This document shows, in pieces, positions 26,700 to 39,001 of a stretch of DNA of 64,000 nt. The first letter of the stretch is position 1. Every line of letters begins with the position of its first letter. A program made the position numbers and the translations under genes. The DNA is taken from the NCBI GenBank assembly GCA_964017065.1, contig OZ024783.1, positions 12,408,313 through 12,472,312 of the forward strand, written 5' to 3'. The stretch is from Haliclona indistincta (lineage: Eukaryota > Porifera > Demospongiae > Haplosclerida > Chalinidae). Below the pieces are notes generated by a model that was not told the origin of the DNA, ran no database searches, and saw only the letters and a program-made list of their open reading frames with translations.

Positions 26700-27631
26700 C
26701 TAGCATTCGTCCAAATCTCCTTCGCTTTCACACGAGCTGGAATCCTCCTCCAAAATATCCTGAAGGGTAGGAACAGTAGGAGTGCTGCAGGTCACGAAAG
26801 ATGATCGGCTACGAGATCTCGGCGTTGTAGGAGTCACTGGAGATTGGATGGGCCTAACAGATGCCGGAGAGTGAATAGGCCTAGCAGATGCCGGAGAGTG
26901 AATAGGTACAGACGCCGGAGAGTGGATAGATACAGACGCCGGAGAGTGGATAGGCCTAACAGACGCCGGAGAGCGAATAGGTGCAGACACCCGAGATCTA
27001 ATTGATGCCGGAGATTGAGATTGAACAGTAGATGGAGATTGAATAGTAGCCAGTGTAGAATTACTGAATGCCCATTCTGGTGCATCTTTGGGGACAGGAC
27101 GTGTTGATGGACATCCTCTTTTCCGTTCTTTCCTCCTAAACCCTGCTTTCGAATTTCCCTTGGCTTTACGCTTATCCAGCTTCCTTACTAAAGCATTCAG
27201 CACTGCAGAACAGACACAACAAATTATAACAAGACTGATTGCATAACAGTTACTGGTGTACTAAAAAAACATTCCAAACTTAGGCTACATAACATGTTCT
27301 GAAAAGGTCAATTGCAGCATACCTGTTGATCGCCATGGTAGCTCATGTACCGTGATGGTGTCGTCCTCCCCTTCACTCTCCTCCGTCATATAATTATGAT
27401 CAATTCCTCTCCATAACTCTAATTCCTTTGTCTTCACATATTTCGCTCGATTGCTATACAACTAATAATAATCAGTAATAAAATTCAAATCAACAAGTTA
27501 ATCACATACCTTTCTTCTGGAGCTGGTTCGCTTACACTCCTCGCGCACTTTCTCGGCAACTTCAACCCTTCCGGGTTGGCTGTCATTGAATAGCCGACGC
27601 CTGCAGCTTTCATAGTAACGATGGACAGCTC
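26700..27631 (-). CDS. Second copy of the C14orf93-like gene, exons 4-6 only
   Basis: Exons at 27631-27510, 27461-27323 and 27202-26700 encode the same residues as exons 4-6 of the first copy, with the same splice signals and stop. The Ser-Pro minisatellite is at 26851-26982. Exons 1-3 would fall within the gap or are absent, so the gene is partial here. Whether it is a real second gene or an assembly duplicate cannot be decided from sequence. Confidence 0.65.
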
Positions 27632-27698
27632 CTAGAGGTAGCATAAAGATACATAATATTATACACAACAAACACAAACAAGGAAGATTACGCATAAA

Positions 27699-27827
27699 TT
27701 ATTGTACAGCACAAATGAAGGCTCCATGGAGAGACAGAGAGAGAGACAGAGAGAGAGAATCTGACATGAACTGCCTAAAGATGAGACATCTTGACAGCGT
27801 GCTGACGAAAGATGGAACATCTTGACA
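27699..27827. repeat. Start of the intronic GA/AC minisatellite, second copy
   Basis: Same as 14707-14835: a GA-rich tract and the first core with AAGATG/CATCTT hairpins, ending at the gap immediately before the AC tract. Confidence 0.85.
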
Positions 27828-28027
27828 NNNNNNNNNNNNNNNNNNNNNNNNNNNNNNNNNNNNNNNNNNNNNNNNNNNNNNNNNNNNNNNNNNNNNNNNN
27901 NNNNNNNNNNNNNNNNNNNNNNNNNNNNNNNNNNNNNNNNNNNNNNNNNNNNNNNNNNNNNNNNNNNNNNNNNNNNNNNNNNNNNNNNNNNNNNNNNNNN
28001 NNNNNNNNNNNNNNNNNNNNNNNNNNN
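27828..28027. other. Assembly gap, 200 N
   Basis: Exactly 200 unknown bases, a common fixed placeholder in scaffolding, so the true distance is probably unknown. The left side is island sequence and the right side is satellite starting mid-unit. Confidence 0.98.
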
Positions 28028-28467
28028 GCACCATTGGGTTCCCACCGCGAATTCACAAAACCCCAAGGGTGCACCATTGGGGTCCCACAGCGAATTCACA
28101 AAACCGAATGGATGCACCATTGGGGTCCCACTGCCAATTCACAAAACCCAAAGGGTGCACCATTGGGGTTCCATCGCGAATTCACAAAACCCCAAAGGTG
28201 CACCACTGTGGTCCCGCGGCGAATACAAAAAACACCAAGGGTGCACCATTTGGGTCCCACCGCTAATTCACAAAACCCAAAAGGTGCACCACTGTGGTCC
28301 CGCGGCGAATACAGAAAACACCAAGGGTGCACCATTTGGGTCCCACCGCGAATACACAAAACCCCAAGGGTGCACCATTGTTGTCCCACCGCGAATTCAC
28401 AAAACCCCAAGGGTGCACCATTGGGGTCCCACCGCGAATTCACAAAACACCAAGGTTGTACCATTGG

Positions 28468-28555
28468 ACCCCAATTGTGCACCCTTGTGGTTTTGTGATT
28501 TCGCGGTGGGACCCCTATGGTGCACCCTTGGGGTTTCGTGAATCCGCGGTGGGAC
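28468..28555 (-). repeat. Inverted two-unit block, copy 1
   Basis: Two satellite units in reverse orientation between ACCATTGG on the left and AGCACAATTGG on the right. This copy has a substitution (AATCCGCGG) in the right-hand arm. Confidence 0.9.
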
Positions 28556-29299
28556 CAGCACAATTGGGGTCCCACCGCGAATTAACAAAATCCCAAGGGT
28601 GCACCATTGGGGTCCCACTGCGAATTCACAAAACCCCAAGGGTGCACAATTGGGATCCCAACCGCGAATTCACAAAACCCCAAAGGTGCACCATTGGGTT
28701 CCCACCGCGAATTCACAAAACCCCAAGGTTGCACCATTGGGGTCCCACAGCGAATTCACAAAACCGAATGGATGCACCATTGGGGTCCCACTGCCAATTA
28801 ACAAAACCCCAAGGGTGCACCATTGGGGTCCCACCGCGAATTCACAGAACCGCAAGGGTGCACAATTGGGGTTCCATCGCGAATTCACAAAACCCCAAGG
28901 GTGCACCATTGGGGTACCTAAGCGAATTCACAAAACCCCAAGGGTGCACCATTGGGGTCCCAACGCGAATTCACAAAACTCCAAGGGTGCACCAATGGGG
29001 TCAAACCGCGAATTCACAGAACCCCAAGGGTGCACCATTGGGGTTCCATTGCGAATTCACAAAACCCCAAGGGTGCACCATTGGGGTACCATTGCGAATT
29101 CACAAAACCCCAAGGGTGCACCATTGGGGTACCAAAGCGAATTCACAAAACCCCAAGGATGCACCATTGGGGTCCCACCGCGAATTCACAAAACCCCAAG
29201 TGTGCATTATTGTTGTCCCACAGCGAATTCACAAAACCCCAAGGGTGCACCATTGGGGTCCCACCGCGAATTCACAAAACCACAAGGGTGTACCATTGG

Positions 29300-29388
29300 A
29301 CCCCATTTGTGCACCCTTGTGGTTTTGTGATTTCGCGGTGGGACCCCAATGGTGCATCCTTGGGGTTTCGTGAATTCGCGGTGGGACC
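29300..29388 (-). repeat. Inverted two-unit block, copy 2
   Basis: Same 89-bp reversed block and same junctions as copy 1, with CCCCATTTGTGC near its left edge. Confidence 0.9.
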
Positions 29389-31077
29389 AGCACAATTGGG
29401 ATCCCAAACGCGAATTCACAAAACCCCAAGGGTGCACCATTGGGGTCCCACCACGAATTCACAAAACTCCAAGGGTGCACCATTTGGGTTCCACCGCGAC
29501 ATCAAAAAACCCCAAGGGTGCACCATTGGGGTTCCACCGCGAATTAGCAAAACCCCAAGGGTGCACCATTTGGGTTCCACCCCTAATTCACAAAACCCCA
29601 AGGGTGCACCATTGGTGTCCTATCGCGAATTCACAAAACCCCAACGCTGCACCATTGGGGTCCCAACGCGAATTCACGAAACGCCAAGGGTGCTCTATTG
29701 CAGTCCCACCGCAAATTCACAAACCCCAAGGGTGCACCTTTGGGGTCCCACCGCGAATTCACAAAACCCCAAGGGTGCACCATTGTGGTCCAACCGCGAA
29801 TTCACAAACCCCCATGGGTGCACCATTGGGGTCCCATCGCGAATTCACCCAAACCCAAAGTGTGCACCATTAGGGTCCCACTGCGAATTCACAAAACCCC
29901 AAGGGTGCACCATTGGGGTCCCACACAGAATTCACAAAACCCCAAGGTTGCATCGTCGGGGTCCCTCCGCGAATTCACAAGACCCCAAGGGTTCACCATA
30001 GGGGTCCCACCGCGAATTCACAAAACCCCAAGTGTGCACCATTGGGGTCCCACCGCGAATTCACAAAACCCCAATAGTGCACCATTGGGGTCCCACCGCG
30101 AATTCACAAATCCCCATGGGTGCACAATTGGGTTCCCACCGCGAATTCACAAAACCCCAATGGTGCACCATTGGGTTCCCACCGCGAATTCACAAAACCC
30201 CATGGGTGCACCATTGGGGTCCCACAGCGAATTCACAAAACCGAATGGATGCACCATTGGGGTCCCACCACGAATTCAAAAAACCTCAAGGGTGCACAAT
30301 TGGGGTCTTACCTCGAATTCACAAAACGCCAAGGGTGCACCATTGGGGTCCCACTGCGAATTAAGAAAACCCCAAGGGTGCACAATTGGGATCCCAACCG
30401 CGAATTCACAAAACCCCAAGGGTGCACCATTGGGTTCCCACCGCGAATTCACAAAACCCCAAGGGTGCACCATTGGGGTCCCACAGCGAATTCACAAAAC
30501 CGAATGGATGCACCATTGGGGTCCCACCGCGAATTCACAAATCCCCAGGGTGCACCATTGGGGTCCCACTGCCAATTAACAAAACCCCAAGGGTGCACCA
30601 TTGGGGTCCCACCGCGAATTCACAGAACCGCAAGGGTGCACCATTGGGGTTCCATCGCGAATTCACAAAACCCCAAGGGTGCACCATTGGGGTACCTAAG
30701 CGAATTCACAAAACCCCAAGGGTGCACCATTGGGGTCCCAACGCGAATTCACAAAACTCCAAGGGTGCACCAATGGGGTCAAACCGCGAATTCACAGAAC
30801 CCCAAGGGTGCACCATTGGGGTTCCATTGCGAATTCACAAAACCCCAAGGGTGCACCATTGGGGTACCATTGCGAATTCACAAAACCCCAAGGGTGCACC
30901 ATTGGGGTACCAAAGCGAATTCACAAAACCCCAAGGATGCACCATTGGGGTCCCACCGCGAATTCACAAAACCCCAAGTGTGCATTATTGTTGTCCCACC
31001 GCGAATTCACAAAACCCCAAGGGTGCACCATTGGGGTCCCACCGCGAATTCACAAAACCACAAGGGTGTACCATTGG

Positions 31078-31166
31078 ACCCCAATTGTGCACCCTTGTGG
31101 TTTTGTGATTTCGCGGTGGGACCCCAATGGTGCATCCTTGGGGTTTCGTGAATTCGCGGTGGGACC
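31078..31166 (-). repeat. Inverted two-unit block, copy 3
   Basis: Same 89-bp reversed block and junctions. Confidence 0.9.
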
Positions 31167-32770
31167 AGCACAATTGGGGTCCCACCGCGAATTAACAAAA
31201 CCCCAAGGGTGCACCATTGGGGTCCCACTGCGAATTAAGAAAACCCCAAGGGTGCACAATTGAGATCCCAAACGCGAATTCACAAAACCCCAAGGGTGCA
31301 CCATTGGGGTCCCACCACGAATTCACAAAACTCCAAGGGTGCACCATTTGGGTTCCACCGCGACATCAAAAAACCCCAAGGGTGCACCATTGGGGTTCCA
31401 CCGCGAATTAGCAAAACCCCAAGGGTGCACCATTGGGGTTCCACCCCTAATTCACAAAACCCCAAGGGTGCACAATTGCTGTCCCACCACGACATCAAAA
31501 AACCCATAGGGTGCACCATTTGGGTTCCACCCCTAATTCACAAAACTCCAAGGGTGCACCATTGGTGTCCTATCGCGAATTCACAAAACCCAAACGCTGC
31601 ACCATTGGGGTCCCAACGCGAATTCACGAAACGCCAAGGGTGCTCTATTGCAGTCCCACCGCAAATTCACAAAACCCCAAGGGTGCACATTTGGGGTCCC
31701 ATCGCGAATTCACAAAAGCCCAAGGGTGCACCATTGGGGTCCAACCGTGAATTCACAAACCCCCATGGGTGCACCATAGGGGTCCCATCGCGAATTCACC
31801 CAAACCCAAAGTGTGCACCATTAGGGTCCCACTGCGAATTCACAAAACCCCAAGGGTGCACCATTGGGGTCCCACAGAGAATTCACAAAACCCCAAGGGT
31901 GCATCGTCGGGGTCCCTCCGCGAATTCACAAGACCCCAAGGGTTCACCATAGGGGTCCCACCGTGAATTCACAAAACCCCAAGTGTGCACCATTGGGGTC
32001 CCACCGCGAATTCACAAATCCCCAGGGGTGCACCATTGGGGTCCCACCGCGAATTCACAAAACCCCAACGGTGCTCCATTGGGGTCCCACCGCGAATTCA
32101 CAAAACCCCAATAGTGCACCATTGGGGTCCCACCGCGAATTCACAAAACCCCAATAGTGCACCATTGGGGTCCCACCGCGAATTCACAAATCCCCAGGGG
32201 TGCACAATTGGGTTCCCACCGCGAATTCAAAAAACCCCAATGGTGCACCATTGGGTTCCCACCGCGAATTCACAAAACCCCAAGGGTGCACCATTGGGGT
32301 CCCACAGCGAATTCACAAAACCGAATGGATGCACCATTGGGGTCCCACTGCCAATTCACAAAACCCCAAGGGTGCACCATTGGGGTCCCACCGCGAATTC
32401 AACGAACCGCAAGGGTGCACCATTGGGGTTCCATCGCGAATTCACAAAACCCCAAGGGTGAACCATTGGGGTACCTAAGCGAATTCACAAAACCCCAAGG
32501 GTGCACCATTGGGGTCCCAACGCGAATTCACAAAACCCCAAGGGTGTACCAATGGGGTCAAACCGCGAATTCACAGAACCCCAAGGGTGCTCCATTGGGG
32601 TCCCACCGCGAATTCACAAAACCCCAATAGTGCACCATTGGGGTCCCACCGCGAATTCACAAAACCCCAAGTGTGCATTATTGTTGTCCCACCGCGAACT
32701 CACAAAACCCCAAGGGTGCACCATTGGGGTCCCACCGCGAATTCACAAAACCCCAAGGGTGTATTATTGG

Positions 32771-32859
32771 ACCCCAATTGTGCACCCTTGTGGTTTTGTG
32801 ATTTCGCGGTGGGACCCCAATGGTGCATCCTTGGGGTTTCGTGAATTCGCGGTGGGACC
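32771..32859 (-). repeat. Inverted two-unit block, copy 4
   Basis: Same reversed block; left flank reads TATTATTGG instead of TACCATTGG. Confidence 0.9.
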
Positions 32860-34355
32860 AGCACAATTGGGGTCCCACCGCGAATTAACAAAACCCCAAA
32901 GGTGCACCATTGGGGTCCCACTGCGAATTAAGAAAACCCCAAGGGTGCACAATTGGGATCCCAAACGCGAATTCACAAAACCTCAAGGGTGCACCATTGG
33001 GATCCCACCACGAATTCACAAAACTCCAAGGGTGCACCATTTGGGTTCCACCGCGACATCAAAAAACCCCAAGGGTGCACAATTGGGGTTCCACCGCGAA
33101 TTAGCAAAACCCCAAGGGTGCACCATTGGGGTTCCACCCCTAATTCACAAAACCCCAAGGGTGCACAATTGCGGTCCCACCACGACATCAAAAAACCCCA
33201 AGCATGCACCATTGGGGTTCAACCCCTAATTCACAAAACCCCAAGGGTGCACCATTGGTGTCCCATCGCGAATTCACAAAACCCCAAGGCTGCACCATTG
33301 GGGTCCCAACGCGAATTCACAAAACGCCAAGGGTGCTCTATTGCAGTCCCACCGCGAATTCACAAAACCCCAAGGGTGCACCTTTGGGGTCCCACCGCGA
33401 ATTCACAAAACCCCAAGGCTGCACCATTTGGGTCCAACCGCGAATTCACAAACCCCCATGGATGCACAATTGGGGTCCCACCGCGAATACACAAAACCCC
33501 TATGGTGCACCATTGGGGCCCCACCGCGAATTCACAAAACCCCAAGGTGCATTCAGAAAACCCCAAAGGTGCACCATTGGGGTCCCACCGGGAATTCACA
33601 AAACCGCTATGGTGCACCATTGGTGTCCCACCCCGAATTCACAAAACCCCAAGGGTGCACCATTGGGGTCCCACCACGAATTCAAAAAACCTCAAGGGTG
33701 CACAATTGGGGTCTTACCGCGAATTCACAAAACGCCAAGGGTGCACCATTGGGGTCAAACCGCGAATTAAAAAAACCACAAGGGTGCACAATTGGGGTCC
33801 CACCACGAATTCAAAAAACCTCAAGGGTGCACAATTGGGGTCTTACCGCGAATTCACAAAACGCCAAGGGTGCACCATTGGGGTCAAACCGCGAATTAAA
33901 AAAACCACAAGGGTGCACAATTGGGGTCCCACCACGAATTCAAAAAACCTCAAGGGTGCACAATTGGAGTCTTACCGCGAATTCACAAAACGCCAAGGGT
34001 GCACCATTGGGGTCAAACCGCGAATTAAAAAAACCACAAGAGTGCACAATTGGGGTCCCACTGCGAATTCACAAAACCCCAAGGGTGCACCATTGGTGTC
34101 CCACCGCGAATTCACAAAACCCCAAATGGTGCACCATTTTGGTCCCTCCGCGAATTCACAAAACCCCAAAGGTGCACCACTGTGGTCCCGCGGCGAATAC
34201 AGAAAACACCAATGGTGCACCATTTGGGTCCCACCGCAAATACACAAAACCCCAAGGGTGCACCATTGTTGTCCCACCGCAAATTCACAAAACCCCAAGG
34301 GTGCACCATTGGGGTCCCACCGCGAATTCACAAAACCCCAAAGGTGTACCATTGG

Positions 34356-34444
34356 ACCCCAATTGTGCACCCTTGTGGTTTTGTGATTTCGCGGTGGGAC
34401 CCCAATGGTGCACCCTTGGGGTTTCGTGAATTCGCGGTGGAACC
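34356..34444 (-). repeat. Inverted two-unit block, copy 5
   Basis: Same reversed block; right edge GGTGGAACC instead of GGTGGGACC. Confidence 0.9.
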
Positions 34445-34885
34445 AGCACAATTGGGGTCCCACCGCGAATTAACAAAACCCCAAAGGTGCACCATTGGGG
34501 TCCCACTGCGAATTAAGAAAACCCAAAGGGTGCACAATTGGGATCCCAACCGCGAATTCACAAAACCCCAAGGGTGCACCATTGGGTTCCCACCGCGAAT
34601 TCACAAAACCCCAAGGGTGCACCATTGGGGTCCCACAGCGAATTCACAAAACCGAATGGATGCACCATTGGGGTCCCACCGCGAATTCACAAATCCCCAG
34701 GGTGCACCATTGGGGTCCCACTGCCAATTAACAAAACCCCAAGGGTGCACTATTGGGGTCCCACCGCGAATTCACAGAACCGCAAGGGTGCACCATTGGG
34801 GTTCCATCGCGAATTCACAAAACCCCAAGGGTGCACCATTGGGGTACCTAAGCGAATTCACAAAACCACAAGGGTGTACCATTGG

Positions 34886-34974
34886 ACCCCAATTGTGCAC
34901 CCTTGTGGTTTTGCGATTTCGCGGTGGGACCCCAATGGTGCATCCTTGGGGTTTCGTGAATTCGCGGTGGGACC
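34886..34974 (-). repeat. Inverted two-unit block, copy 6
   Basis: Same reversed block, only 530 bp from copy 5; carries TTGCGATTTC where others have TTGTGATTTC. Confidence 0.9.
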
Positions 34975-36576
34975 AGCACAATTGGGGTCCCACCGCGAAT
35001 TAACAAAACCCCAAGGGTGCACCATTGGGGTCCCACTGCGAATTAAGAAAACCCCAAGGGTGCACAATTGGGATCCCAAACGCGAATTCACAAAACCCCA
35101 AGGGTGCACCATTGGGGTCCCACCACGAATTCACAAAACTCCAAGGGCGCACCATTTGGGTTCCACCGCGACATCAAAAAACCCCAAGGGTGCACCATTG
35201 GGGTTCCACCGCGAATTAGCAAAACCCCAAGGGTGCACCATTGGGGTTCCACCCCTAATTCACAAAACCCCAAGGGTGCACAATTGCTGTCCTACCACGA
35301 CATCAAAAAACCCATAGGGTGCACCATTTGGGTTCCACCCCTAATTCACAAAACCCCAAGGGTGCACCATTGGTGTCCTATCGCGAATTCACAAAACCCC
35401 AACGCTGCACCATTGGGGTCCCAACGCGAATTCACGAAACGCCAAGGGTGCTCTATTGCAGTCCCACCGCGAATTCACAAAACCCCAAGGGTGCACCTTT
35501 GGGGTCCCACCGCGAATTCACAAAACCCCAAGGGTGCACAATTGGGGTCCAACCGCGAATACACAAACCCCCATGGGTACACCATTGGGGTCCCATCGCG
35601 AATTCACCCAAACCCAAAGTGTGCACCATTGGGGTCCCACTGCGAATTCACAAAACCCCAAGGGTGCACCATTGGGGTCCCACAGAGAATTCAAAAAACC
35701 CCAAGGGTGCACCGTCGGGGTCCCTCCGCGAATTCACAAGACCCCAAGGGTTCACCATAGGGGTCCCACCGCGAATTCACAAAACCCCAAGTGTGCACCA
35801 TTGGGGTCCCACCGCGAATTCACAAATCCCCAGGGGTGCACCATTGGGGTCCCACCGCGAATTCACAAAACCCCAACGGTGCTCCATTGGGGTGCCACCG
35901 CGAATTCACAAAACCCCAATAGTGCACCATTGGGGTCCCACCGCGAATTCACAAATCCCCGGGGGTGCACAATTGGGTTCCCACCGCGAATTCACAAAAC
36001 CCCAATGGTGCACCATTGGGTTCCCACCGCGAATTCACAAAACCCAAGGGTGCACCATTGGGGTCCAACAACGACTACACAAAACCGAATGGATGCACCA
36101 TTGGGGTCCCACCGCGAATTCACAAATCCCCAGGGTGCACCATTGGGGTCCCACTGCCAATTCACAAAACCCCAAGGGTGCACCATTGGGGTCCCACCGC
36201 GAATTCAACGAACCGCAAGGGTGCACCATTGGGGTTCCATCGCGAATTCACAAAACCCCAAGGGTGAACCATTGGGGTACCTAAGCGAATTCACAAAACC
36301 CCAAGGGTGCACCATTGGGGTCCCAACGCGAATTCACAAAACCCCAAGGGTGCACCAATGGGGTCAAACCGCGAATTCACAGAACCCCAAGGGTGCTCCA
36401 TTGGGGTCCCACCGCGAATTCACAAAACCCCAATAGTGCACCATTGGGGTCCCACCGCGAATTCACAAAACCCCAAGTGTGCATTATTGTTGTCCCACCG
36501 CGAAATCACAAAACCCCAAGGGTGCACTATTGGGGTCCCACCGCGAATTCACAAAACACCAAGGGTGTACCATTGG

Positions 36577-36665
36577 ACCCCAATTGTGCACCCTTGTGGT
36601 TTTGTGATTTCGCGGTGGGACCCCAATGGTGCATCCTTGGGGTTTCGTGAATTCGCGGTGGGACC
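36577..36665 (-). repeat. Inverted two-unit block, copy 7
   Basis: Same reversed block, inside the first copy of the 2,336-bp repeat. Its right junction forms perfect 16-bp arms (36650-36665 and 36677-36692) around an 11-bp spacer. Confidence 0.92.
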
Positions 36666-38912
36666 AGCACAATTGGGGTCCCACCGCGAATTAACAAAAC
36701 CCCAAACGTGCACCATTGGGGTCCCACTGCGAATAAAGAAAACCCCAAGGGTGCACAATTGGGATCCCAAACGCGAATTCACAAAACCCCAAGGGTGCAC
36801 CATTGGGATCCCACCACGAATTCACAAAACTCCAAGGGTGCACCATTTGGGTTCCACCGCGACATCAAAAAACCCCAAGGGTGCACAATTGGGGTTCCAC
36901 CGCGAATTAGCAAAACTCCAAGGGTGCACCATTGGGGTTCCACCCCTAATTCACAAAACCCCAAGGGTGCACAATTGCGGTCCCACCACGACATCAAAAA
37001 ACCCCAAGCATGCACCATTGGGGTTCCACCCCTAATTCACAAAACCCCAAGGGTGCACCATTGGTGTCCCATCGCGAATTCACAAAACCCCAAGGCTGCA
37101 CCATTGGGGTCCCAATGCGAATTCACAAAACGCCAAGGGTGCTCTATTGCAGTCCCACCGCGAATTCACAAAACCCCAAGGGTGCACCTTTGGGGTCCCA
37201 CCGCGAAATCACAAAACCCCAAGGGTGCACCATTTGGGTCCAACCGCGAATTCACAAACCCCCATGGGTGCACCATTGGGGTCCCATCGCGAATTCACCC
37301 AAACCCAAAGGGTGCACCATTGGGGTCCCACTGCGAATTCACAAAACCCCAAGGGTGCAAAATTGGGGTCCCACAGAGAATTCACAAAACCCCAAGGGTG
37401 CGCCATCGGGGTCCCTCCGCGAATTCACAAGGCCCCAAGGGTGCACCATAGGGGTCCCACTGCGCATTCACAAAACCCCAAGGGTGCACCATTGGGGTCC
37501 CACCGCGAATTCACAAAACCCCAAGTGTGCACAATTGGGGTCCCACTGCGAATTCACAAATCCCCAGGGTTGCACCATTGGGGTCCCACCGCAAATTCAC
37601 AAAACCCCAACGGTGCTCCATTGGGGTACCACCGCGAATTCACAAAACCCCAATTGTGCACAATTGGGGTCCCACTGTGAAATCACAAAACCACAAGGGT
37701 GCACAATTGGGGTCCCACCGCGAATTTACAAAACCCCAAGGGTGCACTATTTGGGTCCCGCCGCAAATTCACAAAACCCCAAGGGTGCACCATTGGGGCC
37801 CCACCGCGAATTCATAAAACCCCAAGGGTGCACCATTGGGGTCCCACCGCGAATTGAAAAAACCCCGAGGGTGCACAATTGGGGTTCTATCGCGAATTCA
37901 AAAAACTCCAAGGGTGCACCATTGGGGTCCCACCGCGAATTCAATCAACCCCAAGGGTACACAATTGGGGTCCCATCGCGAATTCACAAAACCCCAAGGG
38001 TGCAGCATTGGGGTCCCACCGCGAATTCACAAAAGCCCAAGGGTGCACCATTGGGGTCCCACCGCGAAATCAAAAAACCCCAAGAGTGCACAATTGTGGT
38101 CCCACCGCGAATTAACAAAACCCCCAGGGTGCACCATTGGGGTCCCACTGCGAATTCACAAAACCCCTAGGGTGCACCATCATGGTCCCAACGCGAATTC
38201 ACAAAACCCCAAAAGAGCACCTATGGGGTTCCACCGCGAATTCACAAAACCCCAAGGGTGTACCATTGTGGTTCCACCCCAAATTCACAAAACACCAAGG
38301 GTGCACCATTGGGGTTCCACCGCGAATTCACAAAACCCTCAGGGTGCCCCATTGGGGTCCCACCGCGAATTGACAAAACCCCAAGGGAGCAATATTGCGG
38401 TCCCACAACGAATTCACAAAACCCCAAGGGTGCACCATTGGTGTCCTACCGCGAATTCACAAAACCCCAAGGGTGCAACATTGTTTCCCACCGCGAATAC
38501 AGAAAACCCCAAGAATGCTCCATTGGGGTCCCTCCTCGAATTCACAAAACCCCAAGGGTGCTCCATGGGGGTCCCACTGCGAATTCAAAAAACCCAAGGG
38601 TGCACCATTGGTGTCCCACCGCGAATTCACCAAACCCCAAGGGTGCACCATTGGGGTCCCAACGCGAATTCACAAAACCCCAAGGGTGCACCAATGGGGT
38701 CAAACCGCGAATTCACAGAACCCCAAGGGTGCTCCATTGGGGTCCCACCGCGAATTCACAAAACCCCAATAGTGCACCATTGGGGTCCCACCGCGAATTC
38801 ACAAAACCCCAAGTGTGCATTATTGTTGTCCCACCGCGAAATCACAAAACCCCAAGGGTGCACTATTGGGGTCCCACCGCGAATTCACAAAACCCCAAGG
38901 GTGTACCATTGG

Positions 38913-39001
38913 ACCCCAATTGTGCACCCTTGTGGTTTTGTGATTTCGCGGTGGGACCCCAATGGTGCATCCTTGGGGTTTCGTGAATTCGCGGTGGGAC
39001 C
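38913..39001 (-). repeat. Inverted two-unit block, copy 8
   Basis: Copy 7 plus 2,336 bp. Confidence 0.92.

Larger units (their letters stand above)
18435..27827 (+). repeat. Segmental duplication, copy 2
   Basis: Second copy of 5443-14835 at constant offset 12,992 bp. It begins exactly at the right end of the first island and is cut by the N gap. If the duplication is a real tandem copy it should continue for another 3.6 kb (rest of island) beyond the gap. Confidence 0.93.
26315..27827. mobile_element. Second copy of the island, truncated by the gap
   Basis: It repeats 13323-14835 with no difference I could see, including the proposed left terminus, the CCGT-rich zone (26326-26581), the polyadenylation signal (26622-26627) and the last three exons of the six-exon gene. 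The sequence breaks just before the long AC tract of the intronic minisatellite. Confidence 0.6.

Noticed and set aside
28069..28575. Open frames spanning forward and inverted satellite units as possible genes
   Set aside because: They arise from frame openness across the inverted block and show only satellite-derived residues.
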